Below, piece after piece: positions 18,270-29,028 of a DNA stretch of 64,000 bases. The stretch spans positions 1,736,001-1,800,000 of the forward strand of contig NZ_CP022353.1 of assembly GCF_002216685.1 (NCBI RefSeq). The letters are read 5' to 3'. The notes under the pieces were generated by a model. That model did not search any database. It was not told the DNA's origin and saw only the letters and a program-made list of their open reading frames with translations. The DNA is from Vibrio tarriae. GTDB lineage: Bacteria; Pseudomonadota; Gammaproteobacteria; Enterobacterales; Vibrionaceae. Both the position numbers and the translations under genes were made by a program. Position 1 is the first letter of the stretch, and each line of letters opens with the position of its first letter.

Positions 18270-19556
18270 ATGAACAACATGCGTCTGTTTAAAAAATCTC
18301 TGCTTGCCGTAACGGTAACGCTAGCCACACAACAAGCGTTTGCAGCAGGTTTCCAGCTCAACGCACAATCTGCTACAGGCCTAGGTCGCGCTTTTGCGGG
18401 TGATGCCGTTATCGCCGATAACGCAGCCGTAATGTCTCGCAACCCAGCGGCGATGGCACTGTTTGATGAGATGGCGCTCTCTCTTGGTTTTGAAACCATT
18501 ACCACCATGATTGACGTTAAAGATGTCTCTTATCGAGGTGTTCTCGGTAACTCAGTTTCTGTTCAAGACACGGATGACGTAGGTGGTACTTCCGTTGCAC
18601 CTAATATTCATTTGATCGTTCCAGTCAATGAACAGTTTGCTTGGGGGGTTAATGCTTATTCAAACTTTGGTACAAAAACTGAGTTTTCTGATTCTTATCC
18701 AGCCTCTGAATACGGTGGCTTAACTGACGTTAAAAGCTTTAACTTAGGCCTAGCAGGTTCTTATCGCGTCAACAAAGAATGGAGTTTTGGTGCTGGTTTA
18801 GACCTGATTTATGGGCAAGGCACGATGAAACGTATTGCCGGAACCAGTTTCCCAGCAAGTACAATTGTGGTGAACCCGACGACCGTTATCCCAGCTCGAG
18901 GCACATCACTACTCAACGTCGATAAAGCGGATGGTTGGGCAGTAGGTTTTAACTTGGGTACAGTTTACGAAATGGATGAGAATAACCGCTTTGGTTTGTC
19001 TTACCGCTATAGCCCAGAATTTAAAGCTAAAGACGATTACGGACAAGAGATCACGCTACCACTACCGGATATCGCTGAGTTCTCTGGCTTCCACAAAATC
19101 GAGAATACTCAGTTTGCCGTACACTATAGCGTACAGTGGATTGGCTGGAGTGCTTTCGACAAAATTGAGTTCCGCAACCTTGTAACGTCTCGCTCTTCTG
19201 TTGGCGCTCTAACCAAAGGCAGCTACGATAAGATGTATGAGTGGCAAGATGGCTGGCACTACTCTATCGGTGGCACATACTACTTAAATAGTGATTGGAC
19301 ACTGCGTGCAGGCTATATGTACGATACTAGCGCACAAGATTCACGTACTTCTATCTCTGTTCCAGATTCAGATCGCCAGTGGTTATCAGCAGGCTTTACC
19401 TATAACATCGATGACAAATCAAACGTAGACTTTGGCTTTACTTACTTAATGGGTAAAGATGTCGCAGTTTCTGAAAATGATGCGGGTTCTAAGCTAACCG
19501 CAACAACCCACGCAGACGCAATCCTGTTGGGCTTACAATACAGCCGTACGTTTTAA
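18270..19556 (+). CDS. fadL: Long-chain fatty acid outer-membrane transporter FadL, copy 1
   Basis: A 428-residue outer-membrane barrel. The signal peptide (MRLFKKSLLAVTVTLATQQA then FA) is cleaved before AGFQLNAQSATGLGRAFAGDA, the FadL hatch N-terminus. NPAAMALFDE and repeated aromatic beta-strands follow, and the C-terminal Phe (QYSRTF) is the outer-membrane insertion signal. A TATACT element near 18167-18172 may be its -10. It stands next to a second FadL gene and close to fadIJ. Confidence 0.93.
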   Translation: MNNMRLFKKSLLAVTVTLATQQAFAAGFQLNAQSATGLGRAFAGDAVIADNAAVMSRNPAAMALFDEMALSLGFETITTMIDVKDVSYRGVLGNSVSVQDTDDVGGTSVAPNIHLIVPVNEQFAWGVNAYSNFGTKTEFSDSYPASEYGGLTDVKSFNLGLAGSYRVNKEWSFGAGLDLIYGQGTMKRIAGTSFPASTIVVNPTTVIPARGTSLLNVDKADGWAVGFNLGTVYEMDENNRFGLSYRYSPEFKAKDDYGQEITLPLPDIAEFSGFHKIENTQFAVHYSVQWIGWSAFDKIEFRNLVTSRSSVGALTKGSYDKMYEWQDGWHYSIGGTYYLNSDWTLRAGYMYDTSAQDSRTSISVPDSDRQWLSAGFTYNIDDKSNVDFGFTYLMGKDVAVSENDAGSKLTATTHADAILLGLQYSRTF

Positions 19557-19582
19557 TTAAAACGTCACAACATATCATTACT

Positions 19583-19610
19583 AAGGGGCTGATTTATCAG
19601 CCCCTTTATT
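19583..19610 (+). terminator. Terminator of fadL copy 1
   Basis: AAGGGGCTGA / TCAGCCCCTT stem with a four-base loop, followed by TATTTTG. Confidence 0.9.
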
Positions 19611-19858
19611 TTGCTCACTGCCTAGTTTTGCTTAATGTCAGCGTACAAGCGTGCGATTAACCGCCTCAATATCACTACATCTGTACGCTGAACCTTTAAT
19701 AACCTTTGTTTAATAAATAGAAATATCATCTATAAAATATCCATTTTACAGGATAAAACTTCAAATCCTACACTTTCATTGATTTGAAGTTTTAAAGCAA
19801 TTGCTCTAGACGTAGACTTGCCGCAACAAAAACCAGCAAATTTCAGCGAACAATCCCA
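19611..19858. other. Intergenic region between the two fadL genes
   Basis: A largely A+T-rich 248-base stretch following the terminator. I see no coding frame, no strong FadR match and no clear ribosome site beyond a weak purine run before the second fadL ATG. It presumably holds the second fadL promoter. Confidence 0.5.
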
Positions 19859-21157
19859 ATGAAAACCAATAAGATTCTCCTCTCCTGTGCTGTGGCTTTC
19901 GGTTTAGCCAGTGTTTCTACTTTTACCCAAGCGGCGGGCTTCCAGCTTGCTGAGTACTCAGCAACGGGTCTTGGCCGTGCTTACGCCGGTGAAGCCGCGA
20001 TGGCAGACAACGCCAGCGCACAATGGCGCAATCCTGCAATGCTGACCTATTTAGAAGGCACTCAAGTTTCTGCTGGCGCAATCTACGTGAATCCAAACGT
20101 GGATGTTGAAGGCACAGTAACCCATCAACAACTGGGTAACACACACGCGTCATCAAACGATTTTGCCCACGATGCAGTGATTCCGAATTTCTACCTGTCA
20201 CACCAGTTAAACGAACAAGTGGCACTGGGTTTTGCTCTTGGTACTAACTACGGCATGGAAACCGATCTAGGCACTGAGTTTGCAGCCTCTCACTTTGGCA
20301 ACCAAGCGAGCGTGATCAGCAAAGAAGCTAACCTCAATATTGCTTACCAAGTTTTGCCTCAACTGAGTATTGGTGGTGGTGTGCGTTATGTGATGGGTGA
20401 AGGTCATTTCGGTGCAACTGCGCCAGCAAAAAATCTGATTCGTCATCCTGTTACTAACAACGTCATGACTTTACCTAAAGGTACAACCTTAAAATATATG
20501 GAAGGTGAAGATAATTCTTGGGGTTGGCAAGTAGGCAGTGCATGGCAAATCAATCAAGATCACCGCGTAGGTTTCGCCTATAAATCGGAAGTGGTGATGG
20601 ATTTTGAAGGCCATGCAGAAGGAGTCAGTTACGGTAGTTATAAACCCGGCATGATGTCTGTGACTCTACCAGCGACGGCTGAACTGGCAAGCTTCCACCA
20701 ACTCAATGACCAGTGGGCGATTCACGCTAGCATTAACTGGACAGATTGGAGTTCATTCAAAGAGTTGACGACTGTGTTCCCAGAAAAATCTGACCTCATC
20801 AAATCAGAAAACTGGGAAGACAACTACCGCTTTGCTTTAGGCACAACGTATCAATACGACGCTAAACTCGCTCTGCGTGCAGGCGTCGCATACGACACAT
20901 CAGCGGTAGACGATAAAAACCGCACAGCAACCATCCCAGAAACAGACCGTACTTGGGTAAGTGTCGGCGGTAGTTATGTTGCAACGCCACAACTGACTCT
21001 CGATGCCGGTTTTACCTATATCTTTGCGAAAGATGCAACCATCAATGAACCTCGTGACGCTTCAGACCAAACTGCAGCCGCAATCGGTGGTGCATTTACA
21101 GGTAATGTATCAGGCAATGTTTGGCTAATCGGTGTTCAAGCGAACTACCGCTTCTAA
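19859..21157 (+). CDS. fadL: Long-chain fatty acid outer-membrane transporter FadL, copy 2
   Basis: A 432-residue FadL paralogue. The signal peptide runs to about residue 25 (ending TQAA). The mature protein starts AGFQLAEYSATGLGRAYAGEAAMADNASAQWRNPA (written here only to show the hatch motif spacing; the key elements are GLGRAYAGE and RNPA). The C-terminal Phe is present (VQANYRF). A terminator precedes it, so it has its own promoter. It differs from copy 1 along its length, consistent with an old duplication rather than a recent copy. Confidence 0.93.
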   Translation: MKTNKILLSCAVAFGLASVSTFTQAAGFQLAEYSATGLGRAYAGEAAMADNASAQWRNPAMLTYLEGTQVSAGAIYVNPNVDVEGTVTHQQLGNTHASSNDFAHDAVIPNFYLSHQLNEQVALGFALGTNYGMETDLGTEFAASHFGNQASVISKEANLNIAYQVLPQLSIGGGVRYVMGEGHFGATAPAKNLIRHPVTNNVMTLPKGTTLKYMEGEDNSWGWQVGSAWQINQDHRVGFAYKSEVVMDFEGHAEGVSYGSYKPGMMSVTLPATAELASFHQLNDQWAIHASINWTDWSSFKELTTVFPEKSDLIKSENWEDNYRFALGTTYQYDAKLALRAGVAYDTSAVDDKNRTATIPETDRTWVSVGGSYVATPQLTLDAGFTYIFAKDATINEPRDASDQTAAAIGGAFTGNVSGNVWLIGVQANYRF

Positions 21158-21171
21158 AGTCATTCCACTTT

Positions 21172-21200
21172 AGCAAGGCCAGCTTAACGCTGGCCTTGCT
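21172..21200. terminator. Convergent hairpin between fadL copy 2 and the phosphatase gene
   Basis: A 12-base-pair stem (AGCAAGGCCAGC / GCTGGCCTTGCT) with a five-base loop. It overlaps the phosphatase stop codon. Neither side has a strong T run. Confidence 0.55.
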
Positions 21201-21651
21201 GTGGTAGTTTCAGTAAGAACTGCTCTGCCGCTTGTTCCACTAAATCTAATACCCGCTCAAAACCCTGCTCACCTCCATAGTAAGGATCGGGAATCTCTTC
21301 ACATCCGCAATCACAATGGCTGAGCATCAATGACAGCTTATGTTGATGGGATTGAGGGCAGCGAGCTTTCAGCTCAGCTAAATTCTCTTTGTCTGCGGCT
21401 AAAATCCAATCAAATTTCACAAAATCTTCATCACGGATCTTTCGCGCTTTGATGCCAGAAAATGAGTATCCCCGCTTCTCTCCTGCCGCTTTTGAGCGTG
21501 CATCCGGTGGATTCCCTTGGTGATACCCAATCGTGCCTGCTGAATCGATTTCTACATCAACCTTGAGTTGTGCAGCCTTAGCACGCAATACCGCTTCCGC
21601 GGTCGGAGAACGGCAAATATTGCCCATGCACACCACGAGTACCTTCTGCAT
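21184..21651 (-). CDS. Low-molecular-weight protein-tyrosine phosphatase
   Basis: A 155-residue cytoplasmic phosphatase. The P-loop CMGNICRS (C8 to R14) opens the protein and DPYYGG carries the general-acid aspartate near residue 122. DSAGT is the third family block. No capsule or kinase gene is adjacent, so it is not an obvious Wzb/Wzc partner; it is closer in context to stand-alone YfkJ-type enzymes. It is divergent from btuR, with 85 bases between. Confidence 0.93.
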   Translation of the reverse strand: MQKVLVVCMGNICRSPTAEAVLRAKAAQLKVDVEIDSAGTIGYHQGNPPDARSKAAGEKRGYSFSGIKARKIRDEDFVKFDWILAADKENLAELKARCPQSHQHKLSLMLSHCDCGCEEIPDPYYGGEQGFERVLDLVEQAAEQFLLKLPQQGQR

Positions 21652-21736
21652 CTTATATCCCTATTTTTGTTTGGTGTTTGCCACTGACGAGTTGGGCTAT
21701 CATAGCGACAAGTTTCAGATTGAAAAAGGATTTGCC

Positions 21737-22342
21737 ATGTCCGGCGATGAAATCAAACAAGAGCGTCACAAAGCTCGTCAACAAAAAGTCAAAGAGCAAG
21801 TGGATGCCAAAATTGCCGCCGCTCAAGAAGAAAAAGGGTTGCTGCTGATTATTACTGGCAATGGTAAAGGAAAATCGACCTCAGGTTTTGGCACCATTGC
21901 GCGCGCGGTAGGTCACAGTAAACAGTGCGCGGTAGCTCAGTTTATTAAAGGCACATGGGAGAATGGCGAGCGAAATCTTTTAGAAAAGCTCGGCGTTGAA
22001 TTTCAAGTCATGTCGACTGGCTTTACTTGGGAAACCCAGAACCGCGATAGCGATACCGCAGCGGCACAAGAAGTATGGCAACACTGCAAACGCATGTTGC
22101 AGGATGAATCGCTGGATGTGGTGCTGTTTGATGAACTCACTTACATGGTGAGCTACGGTTACATCGAACTTGAGGAAGTGGTCGAAGCATTGAATCAGCG
22201 TCCGAAAATGCAATCGGTGATCATCACTGGGCGCGGCGCACACCGCACTTTGATTGAGATGGCCGATACGGTTTCTGAAGTGAAAAATATCAAGCACGCT
22301 TTCGAATCCGGCGTGAAAGCCCTTAAAGGGGTCGATTGGTAA
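21737..22342 (+). CDS. btuR: Corrinoid adenosyltransferase BtuR (CobA type)
   Basis: BtuR transfers the adenosyl group of ATP to cob(I)alamin, finishing coenzyme B12 salvage. The protein is 201 residues with Walker A GNGKGKST near residues 42-49, FIKGTWENGER, and DELTYMVSYGY. The start ATG at 21737 has AAAGGA seven bases upstream; the longer frame begins inside the phosphatase gene. It is monocistronic, with a terminator just after. Confidence 0.95.
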   Translation: MSGDEIKQERHKARQQKVKEQVDAKIAAAQEEKGLLLIITGNGKGKSTSGFGTIARAVGHSKQCAVAQFIKGTWENGERNLLEKLGVEFQVMSTGFTWETQNRDSDTAAAQEVWQHCKRMLQDESLDVVLFDELTYMVSYGYIELEEVVEALNQRPKMQSVIITGRGAHRTLIEMADTVSEVKNIKHAFESGVKALKGVDW

Positions 22343-22359
22343 AACACTTAAAAAAATCA

Positions 22360-22392
22360 ATAAAAAAGGGCTGAATATCAGCCCTTTCTAGT
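22360..22392. terminator. Bidirectional terminator between btuR and asmA
   Basis: AAAGGGCTGA / TCAGCCCTTT stem with a three-base loop, with A6 on the left and TTT on the right. It serves both convergent genes. Confidence 0.85.
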
Positions 22393-22413
22393 TCCACTAG
22401 CGATGCATCAACA

Positions 22414-24525
22414 TTAGTTAAATAGACCTTTCAACAACCCATCCACCGCTTTTTTGGTCTCTTCATCTTTAATTTTATCGGTCAGTTTTTCCACGCCGCG
22501 ATCCACTTCTTTCTTGGCTTTTTGTTTGAGTACATCATCAAACACCAAACGGAATTTCGGATCGCTCCATGCACCTGAAACATTGATCGGGATAGTCACA
22601 TCGCGCAACTCATCTAAACCCTTACCACCCTGACCTTCCAAGGTTCCAACAATCGAAGTACGTACCAGAAAATCGACATTCTGCTGTAGGTAATTGGCTT
22701 TACCTTCACCATGAATGCGCAGCAATGGCGATTGCATATTAAGATCGTTGGTCGTTACTTCACCTTTATTGAGTTTCAGCGTCGTCGTCATCGCACTAAA
22801 GTCTGTTTTCTTGACGGTGTCCACTTCTTCAACACTTTGGCCTTTGATTTTGGCGTAGTTGGTACGAATCAGGTGCGCCACGTTAATCCCTCTTACCGCA
22901 CCATCGGCAAAGTTAATCGCCACAGTACCAACCAGATTTTTCTGGATACCGCTTGGTGTTAGGCCCTTGCCTTGCACATTCACATCAATATTGCCTGTGC
23001 CTTCTAGCATTTCGTTGTTCAGCACATCTTTTAGTAAAGGCTTAACCTGTACCCCTTTGATCTGCTTCTTCACACTGTAAGTCGCGGGCGTTTTACGCGC
23101 ATCCACTTGCGCGCTAGCTTGCACGGATCCTTGATACAGATTCGCGGTGAAGGATTTCAAATCCACCACACCACGATTGACCGCAAAAATCGCTTTTACA
23201 TTTTGCAGATGGGCGTTGCTGGCTTTGAATTTATCAATACTGATCTCACCCGCCACATCCAAGGCGTTGAGTGCCGACAAGTCCGGTTCCACTTCTGCTG
23301 GGGCATTTGCCGCGGGTGCTGACGATGAGGATGCAGCCGCTTCCTTGGCTGGCGCAGATTGCGACTCTTGAGCTTTCGTGCCTAAGAAGGCATCCAAGTC
23401 AATCTCAGGGCTGTGCAAGTTGAAACGCACTTTCGGAATATCTGCGAGGGTGACATCCGCTTTGCCATCGAAACTCAGCGCATTGGCCGTCAGTTTGTTG
23501 AGCAGCACACTAAGATGGTTTTGTGTCAAATCGAAAGCAATTTGCGAGTCTAAACTTAACTTCATCGGTGATTGCGGTAACGCAGCCCCTTCCAATTCAG
23601 CTTGCAGCTTCAGCGTATCCAAACCAACTTTGCTGATCGCTTGATTGACCATCAATGAGGCTGAACCTTGCGCGTTAAGCTTCATATCTGCCGCTTTACC
23701 CGCCACGGAGAAGGTCAAAGCATTGGCTTTATCAAACTCAAAAGTATCGAGTTTCAGTTTGGCTGAATCGATTTGGTTACTCGGATCACTAAAGCTCGCA
23801 TCGAGATTAATGTTACGTAGTGCATATTGCTTGAAGTCTGCTGATAGGCGCACTTCAGCTTCACCTTGCGCGGCAAACTTCTGCTGATCTTTATCGCCTT
23901 TCGCGGCAAAGGTCGCTTTCGTCCAGCTGTCTGGCACAAACTCAGCAACACTCAATTGAACGTCATACAGCTTGGTATGCGAACCCGCATTTTTATCCGT
24001 GATTTCCAAAACGGCATTAGAGACAGAAACGCCACCCAACTCAATACTCCACGCCGCCGCAGGCTCGCTTGAACTTGGCTGAGAAGCGGGTACAGGTTCG
24101 GTTGTGGTTGGTGTGGACACCGGCTTGGATTGCGCTTGTGTTAACGCATCCAAATTGGATCGACCATCTTTAAGCGTTTCCAGATGGAATTCTGCGCCAT
24201 CCAAACGGATGTTGCCGATTTTGAGCTGTTTATCGAGCAGTGGCATCACTGAGACATCAATACCCACACTCTCAACTTTAAACAGGTTTGGGCTAGCAAA
24301 ACCTTGCGGGTTTTTCAGCTCGGTTTTGCCTAACTCAAAACCGATAGACGGGAAAAATTGCCAGCCAATATCGCCTTCAATCACCAAATCTAAGCCAGTT
24401 TGTTTTTTGGCTTGCTCTACGATTAAAGGTTTAAATTGATTGGGGTTAACCAACAACACTAAGGCCAGCAGTGCGCCAACAATCAGCACAACTAAACCGA
24501 GAAGAGAAATAAACAGTTTTTTCAT
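22414..24525 (-). CDS. asmA: AsmA-family envelope protein
   Basis: A 703-residue protein with an N-terminal membrane anchor (MKKLFISLLGLVVLIVGALL) and a long periplasmic beta-rich region, as in AsmA/bridge-like lipid transfer proteins. NPNQFKPLIVEQAKKQTG and IEGDIGWQFFPSIG are family landmarks. An alanine/serine/proline-rich insert lies near residue 375. The C-terminal region includes GTGNIDVNVQGKG and DFLVRTSIVGTLEGQGGK. I start at 24525, since the frame upstream runs through the udk terminator. A role in outer-membrane homeostasis is inferred from the family. Confidence 0.9.
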   Translation of the reverse strand: MKKLFISLLGLVVLIVGALLALVLLVNPNQFKPLIVEQAKKQTGLDLVIEGDIGWQFFPSIGFELGKTELKNPQGFASPNLFKVESVGIDVSVMPLLDKQLKIGNIRLDGAEFHLETLKDGRSNLDALTQAQSKPVSTPTTTEPVPASQPSSSEPAAAWSIELGGVSVSNAVLEITDKNAGSHTKLYDVQLSVAEFVPDSWTKATFAAKGDKDQQKFAAQGEAEVRLSADFKQYALRNINLDASFSDPSNQIDSAKLKLDTFEFDKANALTFSVAGKAADMKLNAQGSASLMVNQAISKVGLDTLKLQAELEGAALPQSPMKLSLDSQIAFDLTQNHLSVLLNKLTANALSFDGKADVTLADIPKVRFNLHSPEIDLDAFLGTKAQESQSAPAKEAAASSSSAPAANAPAEVEPDLSALNALDVAGEISIDKFKASNAHLQNVKAIFAVNRGVVDLKSFTANLYQGSVQASAQVDARKTPATYSVKKQIKGVQVKPLLKDVLNNEMLEGTGNIDVNVQGKGLTPSGIQKNLVGTVAINFADGAVRGINVAHLIRTNYAKIKGQSVEEVDTVKKTDFSAMTTTLKLNKGEVTTNDLNMQSPLLRIHGEGKANYLQQNVDFLVRTSIVGTLEGQGGKGLDELRDVTIPINVSGAWSDPKFRLVFDDVLKQKAKKEVDRGVEKLTDKIKDEETKKAVDGLLKGLFN

Positions 24526-24539
24526 CTGCTTTTCCTTGC

Positions 24540-24577
24540 TTGACGAGAAAAAGAAAGTGGCACTTAAAGTGCCACTT
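24540..24577 (-). terminator. Terminator of udk
   Basis: AAGTGGCAC / GTGCCACTT stem with a five-base loop, followed on the minus strand by TTCTTTTTCTC. Confidence 0.8.
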
Positions 24578-24622
24578 CTACTTTGAAAAATAAAGCTAAG
24601 CGATGCAAAGCTCTGGTCAAAA

Positions 24623-25264
24623 TTACGATTTGAGCAATTTTGCGATATGCGCTTTGAGAACATCAATCGCGATACGGTTTTTACCACCACGCGGCACAAT
24701 GATGTCAGCGTACTGTTTAGACGGCTCAATAAATTGCATAAACATAGGGCGTACCGTCTCTTGGTACTGCTTCAGTACAGATTCCATGGTGCGACCACGC
24801 TCTTGTACATCACGCTTAACACGGCGCAGCAAGCAGATATCCAGCGGCGTATCCATAAATACGGTCGCGTGCATCAAATCACGAAGACGTGGATCAGTCA
24901 GAAGCAGGATGCCTTCCAGAATGATCACTTTCTTCGGCGTCATGGTGGTGGTTTGCTCGGTACGTGTGTGCTCAGTGTAGCTGTATTCTGGCACTTCAAC
25001 CGCTTCGCCACGCGCCAGCATTTGCAAATGTTGGCAAAGGAGATCGTGGTCTAGCGCACTTGGGTGGTCGTAGTTGGTTTTAACACGTTCTTCCATGCTC
25101 AGATGGCTCTGATCTTTGTAGTAGCAATCTTCCGTAATCACACCGATTTGATGGTCACCCACTTTGGCGCGTAGCTCATTATAAATCGTGCTCGCAATGA
25201 GACTCTTACCAGAAGCAGAAGCGCCAGCAATACCGACGATGACACATTGATTATTCTCAGACAT
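24623..25264 (-). CDS. udk: Uridine kinase
   Basis: Udk phosphorylates uridine and cytidine for pyrimidine salvage. The protein has 213 residues. Walker A GASASGKS lies near residues 13-20, and [12 protein letters not shown] and [13 protein letters not shown] are the nucleoside-binding blocks. [10 protein letters not shown] is the lid. I begin at [11 protein letters not shown], seven codons into the longest frame. It is followed by its own terminator. Uridine phosphorylase lies 5 kb away in the same window. Confidence 0.96.
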   Translation of the reverse strand: MSENNQCVIVGIAGASASGKSLIASTIYNELRAKVGDHQIGVITEDCYYKDQSHLSMEERVKTNYDHPSALDHDLLCQHLQMLARGEAVEVPEYSYTEHTRTEQTTTMTPKKVIILEGILLLTDPRLRDLMHATVFMDTPLDICLLRRVKRDVQERGRTMESVLKQYQETVRPMFMQFIEPSKQYADIIVPRGGKNRIAIDVLKAHIAKLLKS

Positions 25265-25440
25265 GGTTATGCACCCGAACATGGTTGTGAGGAATGAAGG
25301 TAAACCGCCTGATTATAGGGAGAATGTGACCGAGATACCAGTTTGCATTAGGCAAAAACAGCCACATAAATGTCGGATGGATAAGATTAAACCAGAGCAA
25401 ACGATTACATTCACTCTGGCTGTTAGAGCAGGATGCGGCT

Positions 25441-26517
25441 TTAATTAACCCACTGGATTTGAATGCTCTCTGGTTTGGCTTTGCCTTGCCAAAACAGCGA
25501 AGCACACACACGCTGCGCCAACGCTAAATAGCGTTCGGTATGCTCGCTATTGGGACGCGCCACCACAGTCGGAACTCCCGCGTCAATATCCTCTCGCATG
25601 TCAATATGCAGCGGAATTTGCGCCAGCAGGGATAAGCCAAATTCAGCGGCAAGAGTTTGCGCTCCGCCAACCCCAAAAATATGCTCTTTTTCGCCGCAAT
25701 GACTACAGATGTGGTAACTCATGTTTTCCACCAGCCCAATCACGGGCACGTCCACTTTGGCAAACATCGCCGCGCCTTTGCGGGCATCGGCTAAGGCTAA
25801 ATCTTGCGGTGTGGTTACAATCACTGCGCCCGTCACCGGAATTTGCTGCGCGAGGGTGAGTTGGATATCCCCCGTGCCCGGCGGCATATCGATCACCAGA
25901 TAATCCAGATCCGGCCACTCGGTTTCATTGAGTAACTGCGCCAGCGCCTTAGAAGCCATTGGTCCACGCCAAATCGCCGCATCCGCCTCATCCACCAAAT
26001 AACCAATCGAATGCGTGGCAATGCCGTGCGCCTCAATTGGCTGCATCCATTTATTGTCACGCACTACTGGTTTAGCTTTGGTTTTACCGAGCATCAGCGG
26101 GACTGAGGGGCCGTAAATATCGGCATCCAATAGACCGACTTTGCCTCCTGACTTCGCAATCGCGAGTGCAAGGTTCACCGCCGTCGTGGATTTACCCACC
26201 CCACCTTTGCCTGACGTCACCGCAATAATATTTTTCACCCCTTTGACTGCCGCACTTACGCGAGTTTCCAGCGCTTGAGGTTTAACTTGAATGTCAAAGG
26301 TTACTGGCGCAATCGCGCCGCTTGCCTGCTGCTTGGCGATCCAGTCACTCAATTCATTGATAAGAGTGTTCGCAGCAAACGGCAGTTGAATCGTGACTTG
26401 CTGATTGGGCGTTATCGTCACGACAGACGGTGACATCGCCCAATCACTGATTAAATCGGGATGCGAAAATTGGCTCAGCCAGCGGCAGAGATCCTGTTTG
26501 GATTGAATAGATTGCAT
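25441..26517 (-). CDS. mrp: Iron-sulfur cluster carrier ATPase Mrp (ApbC)
   Basis: A 358-residue P-loop carrier of the Mrp/NBP35 family that delivers iron-sulfur clusters. GKGGVGKST is the deviant Walker [11 protein letters not shown] follows, and the CxxC pair that bridges the cluster is in [11 protein letters not shown]. The N-terminal DUF59-like segment (about residues 1-90) is divergent. GGGGAAG before the ATG at 26517 supports that start. It is divergent from metG, as in E. coli. Confidence 0.95.
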   Translation of the reverse strand: MQSIQSKQDLCRWLSQFSHPDLISDWAMSPSVVTITPNQQVTIQLPFAANTLINELSDWIAKQQASGAIAPVTFDIQVKPQALETRVSAAVKGVKNIIAVTSGKGGVGKSTTAVNLALAIAKSGGKVGLLDADIYGPSVPLMLGKTKAKPVVRDNKWMQPIEAHGIATHSIGYLVDEADAAIWRGPMASKALAQLLNETEWPDLDYLVIDMPPGTGDIQLTLAQQIPVTGAVIVTTPQDLALADARKGAAMFAKVDVPVIGLVENMSYHICSHCGEKEHIFGVGGAQTLAAEFGLSLLAQIPLHIDMREDIDAGVPTVVARPNSEHTERYLALAQRVCASLFWQGKAKPESIQIQWVN

Positions 26518-26674
26518 AACTTCCCCTTTTTTGCCCATGCTACCACCGCTCAAAGAGCAACTGAACCCCGAAAAAGATAGGGGAATCAACTGTTGCGCGC
26601 CTTGGCGTGACTGCGTGCTTAGGGTAATATTATCGCTTCAATTTGGTCCCTATCAAGAAAAGCGAATATTAAGT

Positions 26675-28726
26675 ATGGCAAACGATCCAAGAAAACTTCT
26701 GGTAACTTGTGCCCTGCCTTACGCGAACGGTTCAATCCACCTTGGTCATATGCTTGAGCATATCCAAGCTGACATTTGGGTTCGTTATCAGCGTCTGCGT
26801 GGCAATACAGTAAACTTCATCTGTGCGGATGATGCGCACGGCACACCTATCATGCTGAAAGCACAGCAAATGGGTATGACACCAGAAGCGATGATCGAGA
26901 TGGTGAGCGAAGAGCACCAACGCGACTTTGCTGGCTTCGATATTAGCTTTGATAACTACCACAGCACGCACAGCGATGAAAACCGCGAGCTGGCTTCACA
27001 CATCTATCTGCAACTGAAAAAGAACGGCTTTATTTCAAGCCGCACCATTTCTCAGCTGTTCGATCCTGAAAAAGAGATGTTCCTGCCGGATCGTTTCGTA
27101 AAAGGCACCTGCCCGAAATGTAAATCGGAAGACCAGTACGGCGACAACTGTGACGCGTGTGGTGAGACTTACAGCCCGACTGAGCTGATCAATCCAAAAT
27201 CCGCTGTCTCTGGTGCGACGCCAGTGATGAAAGATTCTGAGCACTTCTTCTTCGACCTGCCTCAGTTTGAGAGCATGCTCAAAGAGTGGACACGTTCAGG
27301 CTCTCTGCAATCAGAAACCGCCAACAAAATGCAAGAGTGGTTTGAAGGCGGCTTGCAACAGTGGGATATTTCCCGTGATGCACCCTACTTCGGTTTTGAA
27401 ATCCCAGGCGAGAAAGACAAATTCTTCTACGTATGGCTAGATGCGCCAATTGGTTACATGGGTTCATTCAAAAACCTGTGCGACAAGCGTGGCGATTTGG
27501 ACTTTAACGAATACTGGAATAAAGACAGCAAAACCGAGCTTTACCACTTCATCGGTAAAGACATCGTTTATTTCCACAGCTTGTTCTGGCCTGCCATGCT
27601 GGATGGTTCTGGTTTCCGTAAACCGACCAACGTGTTTGTGCACGGTTATGTGACCGTCAATGGCGCGAAAATGTCTAAGTCGAAAGGTACGTTTGTGAAA
27701 GCAAGCACTTACCTGAATCACTTGGATCCAGAGTGTCTGCGTTACTACTACGCGGCAAAACTGAACAACCGCATTGACGATCTCGATTTGAACCTCGAAG
27801 ACTTCACCCAACGTGTGAATGCGGACGTGGTGAACAAGATCGTTAACCTTGCGTCACGTAATGCAGGTTTCATCACTAAACGTTTTGATGGCAAGCTGTC
27901 TGCACACTTTGCGGAGCCTGAGCTGTACGCTGAATTTGCTGGCGCAGCCGATCGTATTGCTGAGCTGTTTGAAGCGCGTGAGTTTGGTCGTGCCATCCGC
28001 GAAATCACTGCACTGGCCGACAAAGCCAACCAGTATGTGGATGAAAAAGCCCCTTGGGTTGTCGCGAAACAAGAAGGCCAAGACCAAGCACTGCAAGACA
28101 TCTGTACGGTAGGCATTAACCTATTCCGCGTACTGATGACTTACCTCAAGCCAGTGATGCCTGCGTTGGCAGAGCGTACTGAAGCTTTCCTTAACCAAGA
28201 ATTGACTTGGGAAGGCGTGGCAACTCCGCTAACGGATCATGCGGTAACGCCATTCAAAGCACTGTTCAACCGCATCGATCCGAAACAGGTTGAAGCTATG
28301 ATTGAGGCGTCGAAAGCCGAGGCGGCAGCCGAAAAAGCCGCAGCAGATGCCGCAAAACCAAAGAGCGCAGAAACCGAGCTGAGCAAAGACCCCCTAGCGG
28401 CTGAAATTGAGTTTGATGATTTCGCGAAAGTGGATCTGCGTATTGCCAAGATTCTTTCTTGTGAAGCGGTCGAGAAATCGGACAAGCTGCTCAAGTTTGA
28501 ACTCGATATCGGCGGTGAAACCCGTCAAGTCTTCTCTGGTATTAAGTCTGCTTACCAACCAGAAGATCTGATTGGCAAATATACTGTCGTCGTAGCAAAC
28601 CTCAAACCGCGTAAGATGAAGTTTGGTATGTCTGAAGGCATGATCCTCGCCGCAGGCCCTGGTGGTAGCGACCTGTGGTTGCTTGAACCACATCAAGGTG
28701 CTCAAGCTGGCATGCGCGTGATGTAA
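26675..28726 (+). CDS. metG: Methionyl-tRNA synthetase
   Basis: A 683-residue class I synthetase. [15 protein letters not shown] carries the HIGH motif. Zinc ligands are in [17 protein letters not shown] and the KMSKS loop reads KMSKSKG. The C-terminal region after about residue 575 is a Trbp111-like tRNA-binding OB fold ([12 protein letters not shown]), preceded by an alanine/lysine-rich linker. I start at 26675 ([12 protein letters not shown]); the frame upstream lacks family similarity. Confidence 0.97.
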   Translation: MANDPRKLLVTCALPYANGSIHLGHMLEHIQADIWVRYQRLRGNTVNFICADDAHGTPIMLKAQQMGMTPEAMIEMVSEEHQRDFAGFDISFDNYHSTHSDENRELASHIYLQLKKNGFISSRTISQLFDPEKEMFLPDRFVKGTCPKCKSEDQYGDNCDACGETYSPTELINPKSAVSGATPVMKDSEHFFFDLPQFESMLKEWTRSGSLQSETANKMQEWFEGGLQQWDISRDAPYFGFEIPGEKDKFFYVWLDAPIGYMGSFKNLCDKRGDLDFNEYWNKDSKTELYHFIGKDIVYFHSLFWPAMLDGSGFRKPTNVFVHGYVTVNGAKMSKSKGTFVKASTYLNHLDPECLRYYYAAKLNNRIDDLDLNLEDFTQRVNADVVNKIVNLASRNAGFITKRFDGKLSAHFAEPELYAEFAGAADRIAELFEAREFGRAIREITALADKANQYVDEKAPWVVAKQEGQDQALQDICTVGINLFRVLMTYLKPVMPALAERTEAFLNQELTWEGVATPLTDHAVTPFKALFNRIDPKQVEAMIEASKAEAAAEKAAADAAKPKSAETELSKDPLAAEIEFDDFAKVDLRIAKILSCEAVEKSDKLLKFELDIGGETRQVFSGIKSAYQPEDLIGKYTVVVANLKPRKMKFGMSEGMILAAGPGGSDLWLLEPHQGAQAGMRVM

Positions 28727-28756
28727 TTATTGCGTCTTGATTAGCAAGCCAACACC

Positions 28757-28788
28757 TGAAAAGCCTTTGCATCTGCAAAGGCTTTTTT
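28757..28788 (+). terminator. Terminator of metG
   Basis: A 12-base-pair stem (AAAAGCCTTTGC / GCAAAGGCTTTT) with a short loop, followed by six T. Confidence 0.9.
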
Positions 28789-29028
28789 GTCATCACCCGC
28801 TTTCTCTGCCACGCATTTTCTCTTCTTATCCAGCATGACTCTCTTGACCATTACACGGTCTAGCTCACATTTTTTGCGCACTATGCCCCATAAGTGTGCA
28901 TACCCAATCAACCAAAAATAATAAGTCATTGATTTTTAATTGTTAAATTTTTGGCATTCAAACTGCAATACCACTCTGTACCCTTCCACATAGGAATGGG
29001 ATGATCCAATACCAACACGGAGGTGGCT
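28789..29028. other. Intergenic region before the unknown membrane-protein gene
   Basis: No coding frame is convincing here. The notable element is the sigma-54-like promoter at 28951-28967; the remainder is A+T-rich. Confidence 0.5.
28951..28967 (+). promoter_or_regulatory. Candidate sigma-54 promoter
   Basis: TTGGCATTCAAACTGCA has the GG and GC dinucleotides at 28953-28954 and 28965-28966, exactly ten bases between, as -24/-12 promoters require. It fits TTGGCAC-N5-TTGCA with few mismatches. The start would be near 28978, about 50 bases before the next gene. Confidence 0.55.
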
